A stretch of 64,000 nucleotides of DNA from NCBI RefSeq assembly GCF_001423265.1, contig NZ_LMND01000032.1, positions 125,149 through 189,148 of the forward strand, given 5' to 3'. Shown piece by piece: positions 1-8,199 of this stretch. The notes below the pieces were generated by a model. It searched no databases. It was given only the letters and a program-made list of their open reading frames with translations, and was not told the origin of the DNA. This DNA is from Methylobacterium sp. Leaf108. GTDB lineage: Bacteria > Pseudomonadota > Alphaproteobacteria > Rhizobiales > Beijerinckiaceae. The translations under genes and the position numbers were made by a program. Each line of letters opens with the position of its first letter. Position 1 is the first letter of the stretch.

Positions 1-594
1 CTTGAACTCGGGGTTGAGCAGTTCCTTCCAGCTGGTGATCGGGCGCTTGATCAGGTCCGGCCGGATGCCGAGCGTATCGGCGTTGTAGGTGGTCGGGATC
101 AGGGTGATCCACTCGGTGGGCGAGGTGGCGAAGGTCTTGGCGCTCTGGCCTTCCAGGTAGAAGACCTTCTTGGGCGCGGTGCCCTGGTCGCCGATTTTCT
201 TGCCGTTCAGTTCGCCCTTCGTGAACACGCTGGTGATGTTGTCGGCCTGTTTGATGCGCCGGGCGTCCATGCCCATCATGTTGCCCGAGGGGATCAGCTT
301 CTTGAGGCTGAAGTATTCGGAATCGACGATGTCGAACGAGTTCGGCTGCGTCACGACGCGCTTGGAGACCTCGTCGGTGACCACCGGGATGTACTCGATG
401 ACGATACCGAGATCCTCCTTCACCTTGCGGGCGATGTCGGCGGACTGGTTCACGGCGGTGCCGAGGTAGCGCAGGGTCACCGGCTCGGCGGCGATGACGT
501 TGGGAAAGCCGGTGATCGGCCCGGCCCCGAGGGTCAGCCCGGTGGCGCCGGCGCCCTGGAGCAGCGTGCGCCGGCTCAGCTTGATCGTGGTCAT
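1..594 (-). CDS. ABC transporter substrate-binding protein, PotD-like (partial, C-terminus outside window)
   Basis: This is the periplasmic binding protein of a spermidine/putrescine-type ABC importer. Only the first 198 codons are in the window; the gene runs off the left edge. The N-terminus MTTIKLSRRTLLQGAGATG carries a twin-arginine signal (SRRTLL) and a hydrophobic stretch, so it is probably exported by Tat. The mature part begins near EPVTLRYLGTAVNQSAD, as expected for this fold. The ATP-binding gene lies 37 nt upstream on the same strand, with hydantoinase and ring-opening amidohydrolase genes before it. A ureide or cyclic-amide ligand is therefore more likely than a polyamine, but this rests on context only. 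Confidence 0.85.
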   Translation of the reverse strand, partial: MTTIKLSRRTLLQGAGATGLTLGAGPITGFPNVIAAEPVTLRYLGTAVNQSADIARKVKEDLGIVIEYIPVVTDEVSKRVVTQPNSFDIVDSEYFSLKKLIPSGNMMGMDARRIKQADNITSVFTKGELNGKKIGDQGTAPKKVFYLEGQSAKTFATSPTEWITLIPTTYNADTLGIRPDLIKRPITSWKELLNPEFK

Positions 595-631
595 GGGTCG
601 GTCCTCTGGTCGCGTCGAAGGGCAGGGGGGC

Positions 632-1621
632 TCAGGCCGTGAGGCGGTGGGCGGCCTCGGCGTCCCAGCCCACGGGGACGGTCTGGCCGAGGGCGAAGGG
701 GCGGGCGGCGAATGTGTCGTCGGGCAGGATCGCGGTGAGCGCGGTGCCGTCCTCGGCCAGCCCCTTCGCCTCGAGGCCGACGTGGACGCTGCTGCCCTGG
801 TACTCCACCGAGACGATGCGGGCGGGCACGGCCTCGGCACCGGCCCGGTCGCCCAGCCGCATGCGGTCGGCGCGCACCGCCACCCGGCGGTTGCCGGGCA
901 GGACGATGACGTTGTGGCCGCCGATGAAGCGGGCGACGAAGGCGCTGGCCGGACGCTCGAACACCGTGCGCGGGTCGCCGGCCTGCTCGATGCGCCCGCC
1001 GTTCATCACCACCACGAGGTCGGACAGCGCCATGGCCTCCTCCTGGCTGTGGGTGACGTGGATGAAGGTGAGGCCGAGATCCTTCTGCAGCCGCTTCAGC
1101 TCGGTCCGCATCCGCACCCGCAGGAACGGGTCCAGCGCCGAGAGCGGCTCGTCGAGGAGCAGGACCTTGGGTCCGGTGACCAGCGCGCGGGCGAGCGCCA
1201 CGCGCTGCTGCTGGCCACCGGAGAGCTGGGCCGGCAGGCGCTCGGACAGATGCGTCATCTGGACGAGGTCGAGCATGGCCATGGCCTTGGCCCGGCGCTC
1301 GGTCTTGCCGACCCCCCGCATCTTGAGGCTGAAGGCGACGTTGTCGCGACAGTTCAGGTGCGGGAACAGGGCGTAGCTCTGGAACATCATGGCGGTGCCG
1401 CGCTCGGACGGGGCGGCGTCGCCGACCGCGCGCGGACCGATCACCACGTCGCCGCTCGACACGGTCTCGTGGCCGCCGATCATGCGCAGGGTCGTGGTCT
1501 TGCCGCAGCCCGAGGGGCCGAGCAGGCAGCAATAGTCCCCCGACCGGATCCTGAGGTCGATGCCGTCCACGGCGGTGGTGGAGCCGTAGCGCTTGGTCAG
1601 GCGGATGAGCTCGACGTCCAT
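632..1621 (-). CDS. ABC transporter ATP-binding protein (PotA-like)
   Basis: This ATPase subunit energises the importer whose binding protein follows. It has 329 residues from MDVELIRLTKRYGS. The Walker A motif GPSGCGKTT, signature LSGGQQQRVALARAL, Walker B VLLLDEPLSALD and switch His in THSQEEAMAL are all intact. The C-terminal ~90 residues form the TOBE-type regulatory domain usual for PotA/FbpC/CysA ATPases. The ATG at 1621 is preceded by GAGGGAG at good spacing; the frame stays open further upstream but that part is low-complexity and unlikely to be translated. No permease is seen here; permeases presumably follow beyond the left edge. Confidence 0.93.
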   Translation of the reverse strand: MDVELIRLTKRYGSTTAVDGIDLRIRSGDYCCLLGPSGCGKTTTLRMIGGHETVSSGDVVIGPRAVGDAAPSERGTAMMFQSYALFPHLNCRDNVAFSLKMRGVGKTERRAKAMAMLDLVQMTHLSERLPAQLSGGQQQRVALARALVTGPKVLLLDEPLSALDPFLRVRMRTELKRLQKDLGLTFIHVTHSQEEAMALSDLVVVMNGGRIEQAGDPRTVFERPASAFVARFIGGHNVIVLPGNRRVAVRADRMRLGDRAGAEAVPARIVSVEYQGSSVHVGLEAKGLAEDGTALTAILPDDTFAARPFALGQTVPVGWDAEAAHRLTA

Positions 1622-1675
1622 GCGGTGCTCCCTCGCAAGGCGATCAGCAAAGGTCGGGCCAGAGCGCCATCGGCA

Positions 1676-1701
1676 TTCCCTCCCCGCGAGGGGAAGGGAG
1701 G
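1676..1701. repeat. REP-like GC hairpin
   Basis: The sequence reads CCCTCCCC-gcga-GGGGaaGGGAGG and can fold into a stem-loop. It lies between the hydantoinase stop and the ATPase start. Similar CCCTCCCC/GGGGAGGG hairpins occur near 8031, 54331, 58218, 60449 and 62411, so it looks like one member of a dispersed family. Confidence 0.55.
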
Positions 1702-1706
1702 CCGCC

Positions 1707-3131
1707 TCACCGTCGCCGCGCCGCCGGCTCGACGGTCCGGTCGAGCACCCGCCCATGACCGACCGCCCCGGTGACCCGCCCGTCCTGCGCGATCACCTCG
1801 CCGCGCGCGATCGTCATCACCGGCCAGCCCGTCACCGCGAACCCCTCCCAGGGCGTGTAGTCGGCGCCGTGGTGGAGGTGCTCCTGGCGGATGGTCTCGC
1901 GGCGGTTCGGGTCCCACAGGGTGAGGTCGGCGTCGAAGCCGGGGCCGATCGAGCCCTTTCGCGGGTAGAGCCCGTAGAGCTTGGCGTGGTTGGTGGACGT
2001 GAGTTCCACGAAGCGGTTGAGCGAGATGCGGCCGGCCGAGACCCCCTCCGAGAACAGCACCGGAAGCCGGGTCTCGATGCCGGGGATGCCGTTGGGCACC
2101 CAGCGGAACGAGGTCTTTCCCTTCGGGTTCAGCTTGCCGGCGGGGTCGTCGTAGCGGAACGGACAGTGGTCGGAGGAGACCACGTCGAACAGCCCGGTCT
2201 GGAGCCCGCGCCAGATCGCGGCCTGGTTGGCGACGTCGCGCGGGGGCGGCGAGCACACGTATTTCGCCCCCGCCATCGGGTCGTCGGACCCCAGCCCCTT
2301 CATGTGGTCGGCGGTGAGCGTCAGGTATTGCGGGCAGGTCTCGGCGCGGATGTCGAGGCCGCGCGAGCGGGCCCAGGCGATCTGCTCCATCGCCTCCGCG
2401 CCAGAGACGTGGACGATGACGATGGGCAGGTCGACGAGTTCGGCGTGACTGATCGCGCGATGCGCCGCCTCGCGCTCCACGAGCTGGGGCCGGGACAGGG
2501 CGTGGCCGTAGGGGCCGGTCTGCCCCGCCCGTTCGAGCTTGTCGGTCATGTAGCGGATGGCGTCGTAGCCCTCGGCATGGACCATGACGCGCGCGCCCTC
2601 GCGCCGCGCCAGGTCGAACACGTCGAGGATCTGGCGGTCGTTCAGCACGAGGTCGTCGTAGGTCATGAAGACCTTGAACGAGGTGTAGCCCTCGGCGATC
2701 AGGCCGGGCAGCTCCTGGCCGAGCACCGCCGGCGTCGGGTCCGAGACGATGAGGTGGATGGCCACATCGATGTGGCACTGCCCTTCCGCCAGCGCCCGGT
2801 AGGCATGGGTCGCCTCGCGCAGGGAGGCGCCCCGCGGCTGCAGGGCGAAGGGCATGACGCAGGTGTTGCCGCCGGCCGCCGCGGCGCGGGTGGCGGAGGC
2901 GAAATCGTCGGCCATGACGATGCCCGGGCCGGAGGCCTGCGCGATGTGGACGTGGCTGTCGATGCCGCCGGGCAGGACGAGGAGCCCGCCGGAGTCGATG
3001 GTGCGGGCGGCATCGGTGATCGCCTCCGCCACGGCGACGATGCGGCCGGCGCGGATGCCGATGTCGGCGCGCAGGGTGTCGGTGGCGGTCACCACCGTGC
3101 CGCCGCGCACGGCGAGGTCGAACTCGGGCAT
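1707..3131 (-). CDS. dihydropyrimidinase / hydantoinase
   Basis: A 474-residue cyclic amidohydrolase that hydrolyses six- or five-membered cyclic diamides (dihydropyrimidines, hydantoins, possibly allantoin) to N-carbamoyl acids. The binuclear-metal site is recognisable: HVH at residues 60/62 in PGGIDSHVHIAQ, the carboxylated lysine K153 in SFKVFMTY, H185 in MVHAEGYD, H241 in IVHVSG and D321 in SSDHCPF. The length is normal for the D-hydantoinase family. The gene starts 5 nt after the ring-opening amidohydrolase, with GGAGGG overlapping that gene's end, so the two are co-transcribed. The carbamoyl product could be handled by the divergent M20 hydrolase at 4514. The exact substrate cannot be fixed from sequence. 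Confidence 0.9.
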   Translation of the reverse strand: MPEFDLAVRGGTVVTATDTLRADIGIRAGRIVAVAEAITDAARTIDSGGLLVLPGGIDSHVHIAQASGPGIVMADDFASATRAAAAGGNTCVMPFALQPRGASLREATHAYRALAEGQCHIDVAIHLIVSDPTPAVLGQELPGLIAEGYTSFKVFMTYDDLVLNDRQILDVFDLARREGARVMVHAEGYDAIRYMTDKLERAGQTGPYGHALSRPQLVEREAAHRAISHAELVDLPIVIVHVSGAEAMEQIAWARSRGLDIRAETCPQYLTLTADHMKGLGSDDPMAGAKYVCSPPPRDVANQAAIWRGLQTGLFDVVSSDHCPFRYDDPAGKLNPKGKTSFRWVPNGIPGIETRLPVLFSEGVSAGRISLNRFVELTSTNHAKLYGLYPRKGSIGPGFDADLTLWDPNRRETIRQEHLHHGADYTPWEGFAVTGWPVMTIARGEVIAQDGRVTGAVGHGRVLDRTVEPAARRR

Positions 3132-3136
3132 GGCGG

Positions 3137-4243
3137 TCAGCCCTCCCTGCGGGCGATGATGGCCACCGGGCCGCCGCCGTCCGGCCCCTGGTGCTCGGCG
3201 CCGCCCGACACGAACAGGTCGGTGCGCCCGATGGCGGCGGCCGCGACCCCGCCCACCAGCGCGCGGGCGTGGCGGGTGGCGTTGATGTCGCTGTCGTCGT
3301 TCATGATGTGGCGGCGCCCGCGGATCAGCCCGTCGTGCGAAGGCTCGGCCTTGGCCAGGAGCGCGACGACCCGCTCGGACTCCTCCGGCGAGAGCTGGCC
3401 TCCGGTCGCAAAGCCGAGGTCCGACAGAACCTCCTGAATCGCGAAAAGATCGATGGCGTCGCGCATCACCCGGTGGGCGATCCGGCAGGGGCCGCTCCAG
3501 CCTTTCGCTTGCCCGAGTACGATGACCTCGTTGCGCATCAGCTCGATGCCCGCCGAGGCGCTGGCCCGGCCCGACCACAGGTCGCGGGACGAGCAGATCG
3601 CCGCGTCGCTCAAGGCCTCCCGCACGATCTCGCCCAGCGCCACGCCGATGCCCAGCGCCGAGGCACCGCGCGACAACCCCATGGAGGCGTAGGTGTCGTG
3701 GCTGACGACGCTCTGCCCGCGCGAGGCCGCCTCGAGGATGCGGGCGCTGGTGAGCAGCGGGCACTTCACCTGGACGAAGTGCACGTCCTCGGGGTCCTCG
3801 ATCCCGGCCTGCGCCATGGCGGCCGCCACCGCCGTCGCGGTGGCCTCCACCTGCGCCATCCGGCCGATCTCCTCGGGCGCGAAGTCGGGGGTGAAGGCGG
3901 TGCCCACCGCCAGGGCCGGGCCGTCGGGGCCGGCCGCGGCCTCGCGCCGGCCTAAGACGAGGAGATGGGGCGAGAGCCCGCCCTCGGTGCCGCCCGACAT
4001 GACGAGCGCGACGCGGGCCGCGACCTGCGCCCGCGTGCAGCCCAGCGCCTCGGCCAGGGCCCCCTCCAGCGCCATCACCGCGAGTTGCCGGGTGAAATCG
4101 TTGACGCAGCCGTTGCCCTCGGTCTTGCCGAAGATCGCCACGACCTCGTCGGGCCGGACCTGGCCGCTCTCGAACAGGGCGGTGAGCCCCGCGACGTCGG
4201 CCGGGTTTCGGGTGGGAACGCGCAGGACGAGGCATTCGGGCAT
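3137..4243 (-). CDS. ring-opening amidohydrolase (barbiturase / cyanuric acid hydrolase family)
   Basis: A 368-residue member of the rare AtzD/barbiturase fold, which opens cyanuric acid to 1-carboxybiuret or barbiturate to ureidomalonate. The protein is built of three similar domains, each contributing a Ser–Lys pair. All three appear present: K40 (FGKTEGNG) with S83 (VMSGGTEGG), K160 (VQVKCPL) with S230 (ASASAG), and K298 (LAKAEPS) with S346 (VSGGAEHQGPDGGGP). The length matches the family (~360–370). It is the first gene of a minus-strand operon with hydantoinase and ABC importer genes. Cyanuric acid and barbiturate cannot be told apart here. AtzE, AtzG, AtzH and allophanate-hydrolase homologues elsewhere in the window favour a cyanurate-like route, while the hydantoinase and M20 neighbours fit pyrimidine degradation. 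Confidence 0.9.
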   Translation of the reverse strand: MPECLVLRVPTRNPADVAGLTALFESGQVRPDEVVAIFGKTEGNGCVNDFTRQLAVMALEGALAEALGCTRAQVAARVALVMSGGTEGGLSPHLLVLGRREAAAGPDGPALAVGTAFTPDFAPEEIGRMAQVEATATAVAAAMAQAGIEDPEDVHFVQVKCPLLTSARILEAASRGQSVVSHDTYASMGLSRGASALGIGVALGEIVREALSDAAICSSRDLWSGRASASAGIELMRNEVIVLGQAKGWSGPCRIAHRVMRDAIDLFAIQEVLSDLGFATGGQLSPEESERVVALLAKAEPSHDGLIRGRRHIMNDDSDINATRHARALVGGVAAAAIGRTDLFVSGGAEHQGPDGGGPVAIIARREG

Positions 4244-4513
4244 CGGCGGGTCCGTGTCGGGGGCGGCGACGGGCGGTCGGCCGGGTCCGGTCTACCGCAT
4301 GCACGGTGCGCCGGGCGAGTGCCGGTTGGTGTGCAGTGTGATGCCGAAAACAGCACGCTCGCGCGCGAGTTTGAGCAGCGCCCGAGGATGAAACCTCGCC
4401 GCCGGGCGTGGCCGCCGGCAGCCGGCCTGCCGAACTTGCCTGCGGCGCCCGGGAACGGCACGAGTCCCGCGTCCGCAGGGGCGGCCGACATCCGGTGACG
4501 AGGGCAAAGGCGC
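4244..4513. promoter_or_regulatory. divergent promoter region of the ureide operons
   Basis: These 270 bases separate two divergently transcribed catabolic operons and must contain both promoters. A perfect 12-bp palindrome CTCGCGCGCGAG lies at 4358–4369, and an imperfect one (ACCGCATGCACGGT) lies near 4294. Either could be an operator. No regulator gene is adjacent and no riboswitch was recognised. Confidence 0.35.
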
Positions 4514-5830
4514 ATGCACGACGCACGACATAACCTGAAGGTCGACGGCTCGCGCCTATGGGCGACGATCCAGGAGACGGCGCGGTTCGGCGGCACTCCG
4601 GAGGGCGGCGTCGACCGGCTTACCCTGTCGGCCACGGACGGTCGGGTTCGCGACTGGTTCCGGGATGCCTGCGAGGCGGCCGGGCTCGAGGTGGCGGTCG
4701 ACGAACTCGGCACCCAGTTCGCCCTGCGGCGCGGGCGCGACATGAGCTTGCCCCCGGTCGCCTGCGGCTCGCACCTCGACACCCAGCCCACCGGCGGGCG
4801 CTTCGACGGCATCCTCGGCGTGCTGGCGGGCCTCGAGGTGATGCGCACCCTCGACGACGCCGGCATCGAGACGCAGGCGCCGCTCATGGTGGTCAACTGG
4901 ACCAACGAGGAGGGCTCGCGCTTCGCCCCCGCCACCATGGCCTCGGCCGCCTATGCGGGGCTGTTCACGGTGGCGGACATCCAGTCCCGGCGCGACGCCG
5001 CCGGGATCAGCGTCGGCGAAGCCCTGGACGCCATCGGCTACCGCGGGCCCGAGCCCACCGGCGCCAGGGCGATCGGCGCCTTCGTCGAGCTGCACATCGA
5101 GCAGGGGCCGATCCTCGACGCGGAGGGCGAGAGCATCGGCGTGGTCGACCGCTGCCAGGGGGTGGCCTGGTACGACGGCACCGTCACCGGTTTCGAGAGC
5201 CATGCCGGCACGACGCCGATGCCGCGCCGGCGCGACGCCATGGCGGGGCTGGCCGAGATCGCACTGGCGGCGGAGGCCGTCGCCATCGCGCACGGCCCCG
5301 CCGCGGTGGCGACGATGGGCGAGGCGACGATCGCCGCGCCGTCCCGCAACGTGGTGCCGGGGCGGATCGCCTTCACCCTCGACGTGCGCGACCCCGGACA
5401 GGCCACCCTCGACGCGATGGAGGCCGCCCTGCGTGAACGGATCGCCGAGATCGGCGCCCGCCGCACCCTCGCGATCACCCTCGACAAGATCTGGTCGCGG
5501 GCCCCGGTGGTCTTCCACCCGGAGGTGGTCGCGGCGGTGGAAGCCGCGACCCGCGGCCTCGGGCTGGCGCACCGGCGGATGGTCTCGGGCGCCCAGCACG
5601 ACGCCTGCAACATCGCCGACACGGTCCCCACGGCGATGATCTTCGTGCCCTGCAAGGACGGCATCAGCCACAACCCGGCCGAATCGGCGACGCAGGAGGA
5701 TTGCACCGCCGGGGCCGACGTTCTCCTACGGACCCTGGTGGCGCTGGCCGATGCGCCGCGATCTCAGAGCGCCAGCACCGTGTCGGGGATCGGCGCGAAC
5801 ACGCAATCGTCGGCCGAGCCGTCCTCGTAG
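4514..5830 (+). CDS. Zn-dependent M20-family hydrolase (N-carbamoyl-amino-acid hydrolase / allantoate amidohydrolase type)
   Basis: A 438-residue amidase/hydantoinase–carbamoylase protein that removes the carbamoyl group from N-carbamoyl acids. The bimetal ligands are visible: H87 and D98 in GSHLDTQPTGGRFDG, E132/E133 in NEEGSRF, H194 in ELHIEQGP, and the late ISHNPAE motif. The lid motif SHAGTTPMPRRRDA is also present. It is divergent from the hydantoinase operon, and the enzymes probably act in series. The last ~22 residues (after LVALADAP) exceed the family end and are encoded in DNA that overlaps allA on the other strand by 67 nt, so the natural stop may have been lost. A paralogue with a different specificity is at 25080. 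Confidence 0.88.
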   Translation: MHDARHNLKVDGSRLWATIQETARFGGTPEGGVDRLTLSATDGRVRDWFRDACEAAGLEVAVDELGTQFALRRGRDMSLPPVACGSHLDTQPTGGRFDGILGVLAGLEVMRTLDDAGIETQAPLMVVNWTNEEGSRFAPATMASAAYAGLFTVADIQSRRDAAGISVGEALDAIGYRGPEPTGARAIGAFVELHIEQGPILDAEGESIGVVDRCQGVAWYDGTVTGFESHAGTTPMPRRRDAMAGLAEIALAAEAVAIAHGPAAVATMGEATIAAPSRNVVPGRIAFTLDVRDPGQATLDAMEAALRERIAEIGARRTLAITLDKIWSRAPVVFHPEVVAAVEAATRGLGLAHRRMVSGAQHDACNIADTVPTAMIFVPCKDGISHNPAESATQEDCTAGADVLLRTLVALADAPRSQSASTVSGIGANTQSSAEPSS

Positions 5831-6246
5831 ACCAGCATCGCGAAGGTGCCCGGCGTCTCGCGGGTCATCATGTGGGCGTGCCAGGCGCCGGCCCGGTAGG
5901 TGATGCCGGTCTCGCCGGGAACCGAGAACGCCCGCAGGGTGGCAGGGTCGGGGGCGCCGTCCCGGTCCTCGGCCACCACCACGAGGTAGCCGGAGACGGC
6001 GAGCGGCAGGAAGGTCTGGCTGGAGAACGGGTGCATCTCCAGCCGCTTGAGCGGCATCAGCCCGGCGGCGGGATCGCTGCGGATCAGGGCGAGGTTGGGC
6101 GGGACGCCGGGCCTCGCGTTCTCGATGGGGCTCGCCCGGTCCTGTCGCGGCGCCGGCTCGGGCCGTTCGAGGAGGCTGCCGAACGGCGCGAAGGCCTCGG
6201 CGGTGATCGGCCGGACGACGAGGCGGACGACGGGCGATGCGGTCAC
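5764..6246 (-). CDS. allA: ureidoglycolate lyase (AllA-type)
   Basis: Releases urea from ureidoglycolate to give glyoxylate in allantoin breakdown. With the GTG at 6246 (MTASPVVRLVVRPITAEAFAPFG) the protein has 160 residues, the length of E. coli AllA. Family motifs include MHPFSSQTFLPLA, followed by YLVVVA and the cupin-core region ITYRAGAWHAHMMT with its metal/substrate histidines. The longer open frame upstream is not needed. The gene converges on, and overlaps the tail of, the M20 hydrolase. The pathway fits with uricase, OHCU decarboxylase/HIU hydrolase and allantoate amidohydrolase further along the window. Confidence 0.85.
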   Translation of the reverse strand: MTASPVVRLVVRPITAEAFAPFGSLLERPEPAPRQDRASPIENARPGVPPNLALIRSDPAAGLMPLKRLEMHPFSSQTFLPLAVSGYLVVVAEDRDGAPDPATLRAFSVPGETGITYRAGAWHAHMMTRETPGTFAMLVYEDGSADDCVFAPIPDTVLAL

Positions 6247-6312
6247 GGGACAGGCCGGGGCTGGGTCGAACCAAGGGGTATCGGCACAGGCAGGTTCCGC
6301 GCCGCGGACCAA

Positions 6313-8001
6313 GTGGCCGACCACTTGCATACACCCTGGCGTCACAGCGTACAGGAGGGTGTCATCAGCAGCTCGGCTCAGTTCACGAAGGCGAAGGCTC
6401 CTCTCACGGCCACGAAGGCCCTCGCCGCCGCCCTGCTCCTGTCGAGCCTCGCCCCCGCGGGTGCTCTGGCCCAGGGCACCCTTCGGATCGGCATGACCGC
6501 CTCCGACATCCCGCTGACCACCGGCCAGGCCGACAACGGCGGCGAGGGCATGCGGTTCACCGGCTACACGGTCTACGACGGGCTCATCAACTGGGACCTG
6601 TCGAGCGCGACGAAGCCCTCGGTGCTGGCCCCGGGCCTCGCCACCAGCTGGGAGGCGGACGCAACCGACAAGACCAAGTGGACCTTCAAGCTGCGCGAGG
6701 GCGTGACCTTCCACGACGGCTCGCCCTTCACCGCCGAGTCGGTGGTGTGGAACCTCGACAAGCTCCTCAAGACCGATTCCCCGCAGTTCGACCCGCGCCA
6801 GTCGGCGCAGGGGCGCTCGCGCATCCCGGCGGTGGCCAGCTACCGGGCGGTCGACCCGACCACGCTCGAGGTGATCACCAAGACCCCCGACGCGACGCTA
6901 CCCTACCAGATCGCCTGGATCATGATCTCCTCGCCGACGCAGTGGGAGAAGGTCGGCAAGAGCTGGGACGCCTTCGCCAAGACGCCGGCCGGGACCGGCC
7001 CGTGGAAGCTGACCCTGTTCGCCCCCCGCGAGCGCGCCGAGATGGCGCCCAACAAGGAGTATTGGGACAAGGCCCGGATCCCTAAGCTCGACAAGCTCGT
7101 GCTGGTGCCGCTGCCCGAGGCAAACGCCCGCGTCGCCGCCCTGCGCTCGGGCCAGGTCGACTGGATCGAGGCGCCGCCGCCGGACGCCGTCGCCTCGCTC
7201 AAGGGCGCCAAGTTCACCATCGTCACCAACGCCTATCCGCACAACTGGACCTGGCACCTGTCGCGGGCCGAGGGCTCGCCCTGGAACGACATCCGCATCC
7301 GCAAGGCCGCCAACCTCGCCGTCGACCGCGAGGGCATGAAGGAGCTCCTCGGCGGCCTGATGATCGCGGCCGAGGGCTTCATGCCGCCGGGCCACCAGTG
7401 GTTCGGCAAGCCGACCTTCAAGCCGACCTACGATCCGGAGGCCGCCAAGAAGCTCCTGGCGGAGGCCGGCTACAGCCCGGCCAAGCCCGTGACCACCAAG
7501 GTGCTGATCGCGCCCTCGGGCTCCGGGCAGATGCAGCCGCTGCCGATGAACGAGGTCATCCAGCAGAACCTCGCCGAGGTCGGGATCAAGATCGATTTCG
7601 AGGTGGTGGAGTGGAACACCCTCATCAACCTCTGGCGCGGCGGCTCCAAGGCCGAGATGTCGCGCAAGGCCACGGGGATGAACTTCTCCTACTTCATCCA
7701 GGACCCCTTCACCGGCTTCATCCGGCACCTGCAGTGCAACCTCGCCGCCCCCAACGGCACCAACTGGGGTCACTACTGCGACCCCGAGATGGACAAGCTG
7801 TTCGACCAGGTCCGCAACACCTTCGACACGGCCGAACAGGCCAAGGTGCTGGAGAAGGTCCACGAGAAATACGTGAACGACGCCCTGTTCCTGATGGTGG
7901 CCCACGACGTGAACCCGCGGGCGATGAGCCCCAAGGTGAAGGGCTTCGTCCAGGCGCAGAACTGGTTCCAGGACTTTTCGCCGATCACCGTGGAGAAGTG
8001 A
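6313..8001 (+). CDS. ABC transporter substrate-binding protein, Dpp/Opp family (SBP_bac_5)
   Basis: Periplasmic ligand-binding subunit of the importer encoded just downstream. A Sec signal is clear (TATKALAAALLLSSLAPAGALAQ), and the mature protein begins near GTLRIGMTASDIPL. Family features include LREGVTFHDGSPFTAESVVWNLD and the long C-terminal lobe. The start is uncertain: an AGGAGGG ribosome site at 6353–6359 is followed in frame by GTC and ATC rather than ATG/GTG/TTG. The nearest canonical in-frame starts are GTG 6313 and TTG 6325, which lie upstream of that site. The GTG at 6359 is out of frame. The ligand is unknown; allA and carbamoyl hydrolase neighbours suggest a ureide or peptide-like nitrogen compound. 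Confidence 0.87.
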   Translation: MADHLHTPWRHSVQEGVISSSAQFTKAKAPLTATKALAAALLLSSLAPAGALAQGTLRIGMTASDIPLTTGQADNGGEGMRFTGYTVYDGLINWDLSSATKPSVLAPGLATSWEADATDKTKWTFKLREGVTFHDGSPFTAESVVWNLDKLLKTDSPQFDPRQSAQGRSRIPAVASYRAVDPTTLEVITKTPDATLPYQIAWIMISSPTQWEKVGKSWDAFAKTPAGTGPWKLTLFAPRERAEMAPNKEYWDKARIPKLDKLVLVPLPEANARVAALRSGQVDWIEAPPPDAVASLKGAKFTIVTNAYPHNWTWHLSRAEGSPWNDIRIRKAANLAVDREGMKELLGGLMIAAEGFMPPGHQWFGKPTFKPTYDPEAAKKLLAEAGYSPAKPVTTKVLIAPSGSGQMQPLPMNEVIQQNLAEVGIKIDFEVVEWNTLINLWRGGSKAEMSRKATGMNFSYFIQDPFTGFIRHLQCNLAAPNGTNWGHYCDPEMDKLFDQVRNTFDTAEQAKVLEKVHEKYVNDALFLMVAHDVNPRAMSPKVKGFVQAQNWFQDFSPITVEK

Positions 8002-8030
8002 TCCTGGCCGGTCGGTCTTCGCTGGCGGGG

Positions 8031-8126
8031 CTCCCTCTCCCATGGGGAGAGGGCAGGGGTGAGGGGAGTGCCTTCTGCGAAGAGGTCACACACCTCACCC
8101 TATCCCTCTCCTTCCAGGAGAGGGGA
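8031..8126. repeat. compound REP-like inverted repeat
   Basis: The sequence begins CCCTCTCCC-at-GGGGAGAGGG and then carries caggggtgagg, with cctcaccctatccctctcc and a second hairpin (CCTCTCCttccaGGAGAGGGG) downstream. It lies between the binding-protein and permease genes. It may stabilise the upstream mRNA or attenuate expression, as known for REP elements in ABC operons. Confidence 0.55.
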
Positions 8127-8199
8127 CCCGAGCCCGGCAGACCGGCGTCGTGGACGATGGCAGCACACCTGAACGGACGGACCTGAGCGGAATGCCACC

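Noticed and set aside
494-1774. Long plus-strand open frame (426 codons) opposite the ATPase gene
   Set aside because: It is the antisense of a clear ABC ATPase; composition is His/Gly/Ala-rich with no family motif, typical of shadow frames in high-GC DNA.
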